64,000 bases of DNA, from assembly GCA_049340005.1 (NCBI GenBank), contig JBMPIY010000004.1; one strand, 5' to 3'. Shown here in pieces: positions 55,007 through 62,097 of the stretch. The first letter of the stretch is position 1; every line of letters begins with the position of its first letter. The stretch is from CAXBDP01 sp963974465 (GTDB taxonomy: Bacteria; Bacteroidota; Bacteroidia; Cytophagales; Cyclobacteriaceae). The position numbers and the translations under genes were made by a program. The notes below the pieces were generated by a model. It ran no database searches, was not told the DNA's origin, and worked only from the letters and a program-made list of their open reading frames with translations.

Positions 55007-55531
55007 TTAGTTGTCGTCTATTAGCAAAAATAAATCCATAGCATCTTCCCTTTTAGCATAACGGCTTGGATTAGCTCTCTGTGCCCAAGTGTACTTTTCA
55101 CGATATAATGGATCGAGCTCAGAGGATTTTATATCCGCAGCTCCATTACCTGAATTGGTGAATATATGTACGGCGCCATTGAGACCCTTCTCACCATATT
55201 TAGCTTTGGCTTCTGCCACCTTCAAAATCTTAACTTCTTTGATATCTTCTGCTTTGATTCCTAGGTATGTCGGATCAGCCACGCGTTTTCCATCAATTTC
55301 ATAGATTGGATGATCAATTTCTACAGCAGCTTTGATTTTTCTATTCTCTGCCTCAGTGGAGCTCACCATTTCGATTTTATCAGGAGCCTGTTCCAAAGTA
55401 CCTAATTTTACTGGTGCATTCTTGCTTTGAGCAATGATTGAACTAGGCATAAAAATGATTATGAATGCGAAAAGCACAAAGGTCAAGAATTCAATAAAAG
55501 ACTTATTCTTCCTCATTTTTAGATTATTCAT
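55007..55531 (-). CDS. Exported TonB-plug-like module protein, paralog 2
   Basis: A 174-residue exported protein with a hydrophobic signal (FLTFVLFAFIIIFMPSSIIAQ). Its core is IYEIDGKRVADPTYLGI, EDIKEVKILKVAEAKAKYGE and GLNGAVHIFTNSGNG, clearly paralogous to the gene at 54376-54972 and to the sensor's ectodomain. It ends DLFLLIDDN. It lies 180 bases downstream of the M56 gene on the same strand and may be in the same regulon. Confidence 0.8.
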   Translation of the reverse strand: MNNLKMRKNKSFIEFLTFVLFAFIIIFMPSSIIAQSKNAPVKLGTLEQAPDKIEMVSSTEAENRKIKAAVEIDHPIYEIDGKRVADPTYLGIKAEDIKEVKILKVAEAKAKYGEKGLNGAVHIFTNSGNGAADIKSSELDPLYREKYTWAQRANPSRYAKREDAMDLFLLIDDN

Positions 55532-55711
55532 AACAATATGATTTAATTATAAAATGTCTTCTCTATAGCCCGAAAGCCTATTCACTTGATTGCTAATAAG
55601 AAGAATTCTTTAAATATATAACTAATTAATTATTATTCAAATTAAATGAGCATTAATAAAAAAAGGAGCAATAAATTGCTCCTATACATATATTTATAAA
55701 ATACTGTTTTC

Positions 55712-57907
55712 TTATTCTATTTTCCCTTTAGTATTGATTTTAATAACACCTTCACTTGCTTTTGAACCATATTTCAAAATTGCAGCTTCTCCTTTCAGTA
55801 CTTCAATAGATTTAACTGATGACATATCCATCGACTTAAAATCAAAATCAGGCATAACTGTTTCATTCACCACAAAAAGAATATCCTCTTGAGAGAAGCT
55901 AGCCCTAAGCTTAGGTGCCTTTCCTGTGGAATTATTCAAAACTGTGCTAATCTCTACTCCGGATAGATTAGAATCAGGACCGTTACCATGTATCGTTGAA
56001 ATCTGGATTACACCATTAGCACCCCTCTCTCCATAAGCTAGAATTCCTGATTCACCTTTTAATACATCAATGGATTTGATTTGGTCTTGAGTAATTCCTA
56101 GGTGTTTTCCACTTGAAATAATTACTCCGTCAATTACAAAAAGAGGTTGTTTCAAAACGGATTGAGCAATATTATCGCCTTCCTTATTTTCTCTTTTTCT
56201 TTCCTCATCCATTTTCTTTTTTAAGGCTTCCATCTCCTTTTGTAATTCGATTCTCGCTTGCTCAAATTCTTGTTGCATTTGAGCTTTGGCTTGCTCCATT
56301 TCTTGGCGCATTTTTTCACGATCTAATTCGCTTCCCATTTGAAGCTTTGCTCTTTGTAATTCTAATTTTGCAGATTCAAGCTCCCTTGCAATATCTATCT
56401 TTTGTTTTGCAAGTTCCTGTTCTATTTCAATCATCATTTCCTTTCTTTCTTCCTCTGAGATATCCATCTTCTTGATACTCTCAGTTGCAGCTTTTAATGC
56501 TTTCTCCACGTCCACCATACTAACTTTCATTGCTTTTTCAACGGATATTTGGATCGAATCAAAATTCATCATTTTAAGCGCATCCATACTTTTCATAGCC
56601 TGATCCATAGATTTTTGAATTTCTTGCATAGAAATGCTTTGAGACATTTCCATACTTTTCAAAGCTCTCTCAATTGCCTCAGCATTCTTTTCCCAATTTA
56701 CCTTTGGTGGCGTTGGAGGTATAGTGTCATTCGCTTTAACAGGCGACGCTGGAGGAACAGTGTCAGTAATCTGTTGTCCTACTACTTCAGGAAGTTCCAA
56801 AATACTCTTAACATCACTCTCTGTTCCTATTTCGGAAACGGAAGTTAAGATCTCCGATGTATTAAGCTTTTCGCTTCTCTCTGGGCTATCCTGCCCTTCT
56901 GCTACTGGAAGTAAGAATAGCATAGCTAATATGATAGCCAACGCACTCAAATTGCCTGTATAATTGTTAGATTCAGTTTGATTTTTCATACCAAATATTC
57001 TTGAAATTCTGTTGATTAAATAATGTTGTTTGTTCTGGAATGCCATAGTTAATTCGTTGCTTTCCCAAGCTTTTACATTTGCTAGAGCTTTGGCTAATGC
57101 AGGTGGATTGGATGTGAGATTAATGGCAAACTCATCGCAGGCAAATTCTCTCTCCTCTGCCAAGCTTCGCTGCATCCACCACATAGCAGGGTGATAAAAT
57201 AAAAGTGCCTTGGCAAGAGAACATAAGGTTTGAGTAAGCATATCGCTACGGAGTATATGCGCAATCTCATGTGCCAAAATTGCCTCCACTTGGCTCGGAT
57301 GCAATTGGCTTATCATCCCGATGGGAAATAGTATCACAGGCTTGAAAATACCTGCTACCAAAGGCGCATTTACTTTTGCGGACTCAAATACTTTTACTTT
57401 GCGCAGCATCGGAAACTGCGCTGTCCATTTCTGTAAATACTTGTTTGCCATTGCAGGTGCCATTGATACATTATGAGTTTTGAGTCTATTGACATACCAC
57501 AAACCTCCCGCAAATCGAACTAAGAATATACCCACACCTGCTAACCATGCGTATACCAAGTAATGCATATTAGCAAAAACCCATGCTTCAATTTTCACCA
57601 ATAAACTTGCCTCCGCCTCCATCGATTCCGAAGCTGCTTTCATTAGCATTAACTCCTCGAAACTTAAGCCAGCAAACGAGATGGCTTCTGCTGGTGAGTA
57701 TTGATACATATACCAAGCAAATGTGCCCAAAAAGGCAAATGCAGAAAATGAAATGCCCGTTAGCAAAAGGCCAAATCGCTGTTTGGGATCACGAAGCCAG
57801 TCCAGTTGCAAAATGGCGAAAATCACAATACCGATAATCCCAATTTGCCAAAGTGAATGAAATAAGGACCAAGCCGCAGATTGAATCACTTGTTCGATGC
57901 TAATCAT
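55712..57907 (-). CDS. M56/BlaR1-type sensor peptidase with coiled coil and two plug-like domains
   Basis: A 731-residue protein. Four membrane helices surround the M56 zinc site HEIAH (residues about 213-217), with FACDE downstream. A fifth helix near 310-335 is followed by a Glu/Met/Lys-rich coiled coil of about 190 residues (400-590). The C-terminus has two plug-like copies: FVIDGVIISSGKHLGI with YGERGANGVIQIST, and FVVNETVMPD with LKYGSKASEGVIKINT. BlaR1-type peptidases cut the paired repressor on a signal. It overlaps the BlaI gene by 4 bases. Confidence 0.9.
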   Translation of the reverse strand: MISIEQVIQSAAWSLFHSLWQIGIIGIVIFAILQLDWLRDPKQRFGLLLTGISFSAFAFLGTFAWYMYQYSPAEAISFAGLSFEELMLMKAASESMEAEASLLVKIEAWVFANMHYLVYAWLAGVGIFLVRFAGGLWYVNRLKTHNVSMAPAMANKYLQKWTAQFPMLRKVKVFESAKVNAPLVAGIFKPVILFPIGMISQLHPSQVEAILAHEIAHILRSDMLTQTLCSLAKALLFYHPAMWWMQRSLAEEREFACDEFAINLTSNPPALAKALANVKAWESNELTMAFQNKQHYLINRISRIFGMKNQTESNNYTGNLSALAIILAMLFLLPVAEGQDSPERSEKLNTSEILTSVSEIGTESDVKSILELPEVVGQQITDTVPPASPVKANDTIPPTPPKVNWEKNAEAIERALKSMEMSQSISMQEIQKSMDQAMKSMDALKMMNFDSIQISVEKAMKVSMVDVEKALKAATESIKKMDISEEERKEMMIEIEQELAKQKIDIARELESAKLELQRAKLQMGSELDREKMRQEMEQAKAQMQQEFEQARIELQKEMEALKKKMDEERKRENKEGDNIAQSVLKQPLFVIDGVIISSGKHLGITQDQIKSIDVLKGESGILAYGERGANGVIQISTIHGNGPDSNLSGVEISTVLNNSTGKAPKLRASFSQEDILFVVNETVMPDFDFKSMDMSSVKSIEVLKGEAAILKYGSKASEGVIKINTKGKIE

Positions 57908-58275
57908 TTTGCACCTCCTTCCATTTTCTTAATCAGCTCCTTTATCTTATCCAGCTCCTCCTTGCTCGTTTTGTTGCGACCCAAAGCTTGCATCACTAGC
58001 TCCGATGCTGAGCCATTAAATGCCGCATCCAAAAAACGATCTATCAAAGCGCCCTTAGCTTCTTTTTCGCCCACAGCAGAGGTATAAATATGACTTCGCT
58101 GCTCTTCTTCCCTGTTTAGCAAGCCCTTCTTATGCATAATCTGCATCAGCTTAAGCGTGGTGGTATAGCCGGCATCTTTTTCCTTGCTCAACTCCTCATG
58201 CACTACGCGCACAGTGCTCGGCCCTTTGGCCCAAAGGATATTGAGGATTTCTAATTCTGATTCTGTTGGTTTCAT
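57904..58275 (-). CDS. BlaI/MecI-type transcriptional repressor
   Basis: About 123 residues starting at MKPTESELEILNILWAKGP (58275), the normal N-terminus of the family. Winged-helix segments VRVVHEELSKEKDAGYTTTL and LKLMQIMHKKGLLNREEEQ and the C-terminal dimer helix with a Glu-rich tail are present. It should repress its own operon with the M56 sensor as its partner. Three matching inverted repeats lie immediately upstream of the start. Confidence 0.93.
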   Translation of the reverse strand: MKPTESELEILNILWAKGPSTVRVVHEELSKEKDAGYTTTLKLMQIMHKKGLLNREEEQRSHIYTSAVGEKEAKGALIDRFLDAAFNGSASELVMQALGRNKTSKEELDKIKELIKKMEGGAK

Positions 58276-58276
58276 A

Positions 58277-58349
58277 TACGATTTGTTTCGTAGTGACAAT
58301 GATATACGATTGATTTCGTAAACCCAAATTATATACGACACTTTTCGTA
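58277..58349. promoter_or_regulatory. Three BlaI-type operators, TACGA-N6-TCGTA
   Basis: Perfect inverted repeats occur at 58277-58292, 58305-58320 and 58334-58349. Each is TACGA, six bases, TCGTA. Their centres are 28 and 29 bases apart, so they are on nearly the same helical face. The first touches the start codon of the repressor gene. Known BlaI/MecI sites are TACA/TGTA dyads, so the two-fold pattern fits with an altered arm sequence. An AT-rich promoter-like stretch lies between the second and third sites. Confidence 0.8.
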
Positions 58350-58382
58350 TAATGTTGTTGAAGCTTACAAAAATTTATTCAA

Positions 58383-59807
58383 TTATTTCTTCTGAAGGGA
58401 AATAGCTGTTTCTTTTATCAACTCCCAAGCTTGCTGTACGTGGGCAAGACTAACATGAAAATTGCCTGGAACAAGTCTCAAAGTATAAATTCCATTGAGT
58501 TTGGTATGAGTAATGAAAATTTTCCCAGTGGCATTTAAGGTATTCAATAAACGCTCGTTGGATTGGTTGATCTCATCTGCATTGCTGCACATAGGCGGGA
58601 GGAAACGGAAACAAACCAAGTTTAATGGAACGGGTGCCATCAATTCAAACTGGGGATGATTTTCAATTTCTGTCTTCAACCATTGACCCATGGCTATATG
58701 TGAACGGAGTTTTTCTTGCAAACCTTCCACTCCATAGCTACGGATTACAAACCATAACTTCAGCGCTCTAAATCTGCGACCCAATTGTATATGCCAATCG
58801 CGATAATTGGTCACTTCATCGTCATTGCTCGTCCTAAGATATTCCGGATTTACAGAGAAAGTTCTTTTGAGTGTTTGAGCATCTTTGACAAAATATACTG
58901 AGCAGTCGAAGTTCACAAACATCCATTTATGAGGATTGAATACAAAGCTATCAGCCTTTTCCATTCCTATGGCCATATAACGGCACTCCGGTAATAAAAG
59001 CGCAGCACCGGCATAAGCGGCATCCACATGATGCCATATACCATAAGCCTCACAAATACTCCCAATTGCATCAATTGGATCCAATGCAGTGCTACTTGTG
59101 GTACCTAGTGCAGAAACGACACAAAGTGGCTGAAAACCCTCCCGCTTGTCTTTCTCAATTTGAGCTTTCAAGGCATTTGGTATCATAGCAAAATTCTCGT
59201 CAGTTGGGATTCTTCTTAAATTTTCAATCCCTATTCCGGCAATCTTCACTGCTTTATCTATAGACGAATGCACTTGATTTGAGCTATAGACGACAAATTT
59301 TTCTTGAGTCGAAAAACCTCTTTCGTTTATTGCCCAATTGGATGCTTTTTCTCTTGCAGAAAGTATTGCTGCCAAAGTGGCCGATGAAGCAGTATCCTGG
59401 ATTACACCTTGCATGTATTCCGGCAATCCCATCATTTGTCTCAGCCATTGCATCATTTGCTCCTCTAGCTCGGTGGCAGCAGGCGAAGTGAGCCACAGCA
59501 TCCCTTGCGTGCCTAGACTGGCCATCATCATTTCTGCTAATATGGACGCTTCGCTTTTGGAAGCTGGGAAGTAGGCAAAGAAATTGGAACTCCCCCAATG
59601 CGTAATTCCGGGCATGATTATCTTATCTACATCAGCCATTATTTGCTCGAATGACTCTGCTGTCGTGGGAGGTAAATTGGGCAATTGCGCCTTGATGTCG
59701 CCCGGCTTAACTTGTGACATTACTGGGTAATTGTCCACCTGCTCCAAATAATCAGACATCCAATCCACCATTTGATGTGCCCGCTTTCTAAAATCTCCCT
59801 TGTTCAT
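58383..59807 (-). CDS. Pyridoxal-phosphate group II amino acid decarboxylase
   Basis: A 474-residue enzyme of the aromatic-L-amino-acid decarboxylase group. It has the PLP-lysine motif FNPHKWMFVNFDC, HVDAAYAGAALL with the aspartate that binds the pyridine nitrogen, GVIQDTASSATLAA, and NRERGFSTQ-like text. It should decarboxylate an aromatic or related amino acid. The exact substrate is not readable. Two octamer copies lie inside (58595, 59138). Confidence 0.9.
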   Translation of the reverse strand: MNKGDFRKRAHQMVDWMSDYLEQVDNYPVMSQVKPGDIKAQLPNLPPTTAESFEQIMADVDKIIMPGITHWGSSNFFAYFPASKSEASILAEMMMASLGTQGMLWLTSPAATELEEQMMQWLRQMMGLPEYMQGVIQDTASSATLAAILSAREKASNWAINERGFSTQEKFVVYSSNQVHSSIDKAVKIAGIGIENLRRIPTDENFAMIPNALKAQIEKDKREGFQPLCVVSALGTTSSTALDPIDAIGSICEAYGIWHHVDAAYAGAALLLPECRYMAIGMEKADSFVFNPHKWMFVNFDCSVYFVKDAQTLKRTFSVNPEYLRTSNDDEVTNYRDWHIQLGRRFRALKLWFVIRSYGVEGLQEKLRSHIAMGQWLKTEIENHPQFELMAPVPLNLVCFRFLPPMCSNADEINQSNERLLNTLNATGKIFITHTKLNGIYTLRLVPGNFHVSLAHVQQAWELIKETAISLQKK

Positions 59808-60149
59808 GCTATTGATATCTATCTCAAAGGCAATTACGGTAGATCACTCGAATTCTGAAAGAGAAATTAAGGTATACAAATGAATTGTGAAGATTAGTTA
59901 TAGGCAATTCATCTAACCTTGCTATGATAAACGCCATTTGTTGCATCAACAACACTTAAGGCGCTATGAAATAAACATTTTTTATTTTAAAACTAATTTC
60001 TAATATTTTTTCCATTAGTCTTTTTGACATAAAACCTTAGATTAATTTGTTATTCCAAGATTTTGAAGCAGAAAAATATTAACTAATTTTTCATTAATTA
60101 GAATAAAACTATTAAAATTGTAATACTAGATCAAATATCAGTTTCAACA
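59808..60149. other. Divergent intergenic region
   Basis: 342 bases between two genes read away from each other. It is AT-rich in its right half, with T runs near 59980 and 60000-60030, and must hold promoters for both. A TTTTTGACAT (near 60021) and a TTAATTTG (near 60040) resemble promoter boxes but their spacing is short. I see no small gene or other structure. Confidence 0.5.
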
Positions 60150-62096
60150 ATGAGAGTACCCGAGAAAAAAAATATTTCAGTATTGATTTTTGCAATACTA
60201 ATTTCAGTAACTGCTGTAGGTCAAAATAGTCCATTAAAATTTGGTAAGATTGAACCTTCTGACTTTGAGATATCTGAATTTCAATTAGATTCATCAGCTG
60301 GCGCTATTGTTATACTTGAGTTTGGTGAAACAACTTTTGATCATGACTTTCGAATTGTCTTAGAAAATCATATAAGAATAAAAATACTAAATAGCTCTGA
60401 GTTTGATCGAGCAAATGTTACTATTCCAATGTCTGTAAAAGATGACATAAAAGGTTTAAAGGCATCCACCTTTAATTTAGTCAATGGAAAAGTAATAGAA
60501 TCAGAAGTTAATAGGAAGGATGTCTTTACTGAATCAGTCACTGATGAGGTAAAACAAGTAAAATTCACCTTCCCCGAAGTAAAAGAAGGGTCAATCATTG
60601 ATTACGTATATACAATTAACTATGGGACATGGTCTAGCTTGAACACTTGGTATTTTCAAAGATCAATCCCGATTTTACATAGTGAATACAAAGTTTCTTT
60701 ACCGGAATACTTTAATTATATAAAAACTCAATCAGGATATGTAGTTCCTCTGGATTACTCAAGATCTATAGAAAGCGGGTATTACAAACAGGCTGAGTTC
60801 AGTCTTAATGTTGAAAAATTTATCGCTAAAAATGTCCCTGCATTTAAAGTTGAACCATACATTTCAAGTCAAGCTGATTATATTTCCAAAATCAAATTTG
60901 AACTAGCCGGCACAAGGTTTCCCAATACTTTTGTTGAAACTTATATTCATTCTACACATGCTCAATTAAGTAAAGAGTATGCTGAAGGTGAAATCTATGG
61001 AAAAAGATTATTACAGAATAATTTTTTAGACGAAGACATAGAGAAAGCAACGCAGGGAGCCACTACCAATGAAGAGAAGATTGCTAATATTTATAGATTC
61101 GTAAGAGACAACTATGAAGTAGACCTAACAGTGATGGCAGAAGGTCTTAGACGACTACATTCATTAAGGAAAGCATATCCCTATGAAATAAATTGTCTTT
61201 TAATTGCGATGTATAATCAAGCAGGGTTTGAAGCCAAGCCCGTAATGCTAAGCACCGTAGAAAATGGTAAAATAAATCCTACTCACCCTATTCCAAGAAA
61301 TTTTAATCAAACAATTTGTCTAGTGAAGGACGGTGAAAAAGAGTATTTGTTAGATGCAAGCAAAAAACATCTTCCATTTAATGTCCTTGACAAATCATCA
61401 TTAAATGGGAGTGGCATGGTCATAACCACCGATAATTTCAGATGGGTAGAATTAAAGCCAAACATAAAAAATATTCAAGCTATTTACTCAAATCTTGAAT
61501 TAGATGAAAATGGCAAATTACAAGGCTCAGTTAAAAAGACATTAACAGGCTATGAAGCGATTACCTTCCGAAAAAATCATTCCTTAAAACTTAAAGAGTA
61601 TCAAGAGGATTTTGCAAATAAGTTTTCAAATTGGGAAATCCAAGAGCATGAGATCACTGGGGTAGATGAAATTGAAAAGCCTATACTTGAGAATATAAGC
61701 TTTGAAACAGACAACATCGCAGAAAGTATGGGTGAAATTATATTTTTCAACCCAATCCCCATTGGACAAACTAAAGACAATCCTTTCAAATCTGATGAAC
61801 GTCTTTTTCCCATTTACTTCGGCACACCAATTGAAGAAGTCATTGTCAATAGAATAAAAATACCTGAAGGCTACATCTTGGATAGTGCTCCTGAACAAAT
61901 GGGCGTTGCATTACCTGATAATGGTGGATCGTTTATATATAGCGTCCAACATGTAGGAGATTACATTACTTTATCGTCAAAAATCTCTATAAATAATGTT
62001 GAATTTCAGCCTGAGCAATACTTCTATTTAAAGGAATTTTTCTCTCAGATAATTAGTAAGCAAGCGGAGCAAATTGTACTTAAAAAAGAGCTATAA
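60150..62096 (+). CDS. DUF3857/transglutaminase-like exported protein, Cys position changed
   Basis: A 648-residue exported protein with a signal ending AVGQN. Residues 55-245 form a DUF3857 domain (beta-rich). Residues 280-400 form the transglutaminase-like core. Where the catalytic cysteine of a transglutaminase would be, it reads AYPYEINCLLIAMY, and the Cys after EIN is not in the usual place; the Asp remains in YLLDASKKHLPF. It is probably non-catalytic or altered, as in many Bacteroidota homologues. It is followed by a second family member after one base. Confidence 0.85.
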   Translation: MRVPEKKNISVLIFAILISVTAVGQNSPLKFGKIEPSDFEISEFQLDSSAGAIVILEFGETTFDHDFRIVLENHIRIKILNSSEFDRANVTIPMSVKDDIKGLKASTFNLVNGKVIESEVNRKDVFTESVTDEVKQVKFTFPEVKEGSIIDYVYTINYGTWSSLNTWYFQRSIPILHSEYKVSLPEYFNYIKTQSGYVVPLDYSRSIESGYYKQAEFSLNVEKFIAKNVPAFKVEPYISSQADYISKIKFELAGTRFPNTFVETYIHSTHAQLSKEYAEGEIYGKRLLQNNFLDEDIEKATQGATTNEEKIANIYRFVRDNYEVDLTVMAEGLRRLHSLRKAYPYEINCLLIAMYNQAGFEAKPVMLSTVENGKINPTHPIPRNFNQTICLVKDGEKEYLLDASKKHLPFNVLDKSSLNGSGMVITTDNFRWVELKPNIKNIQAIYSNLELDENGKLQGSVKKTLTGYEAITFRKNHSLKLKEYQEDFANKFSNWEIQEHEITGVDEIEKPILENISFETDNIAESMGEIIFFNPIPIGQTKDNPFKSDERLFPIYFGTPIEEVIVNRIKIPEGYILDSAPEQMGVALPDNGGSFIYSVQHVGDYITLSSKISINNVEFQPEQYFYLKEFFSQIISKQAEQIVLKKEL

Positions 62097-62097
62097 A

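Noticed and set aside
5899..59145. GCGGGAGG as a simple Shine-Dalgarno sequence
   Set aside because: Most copies are deep inside genes, half lie on the antisense strand, and none shows a consistent distance to a start codon.
5899..59145. GCGGGAGG as a strand-polar Chi or KOPS-type signal
   Set aside because: The split is 15 to 16 between strands, which shows no polarity in this window. A non-polar or locally mixed use remains possible, so the general Chi-like idea is kept only as one option.
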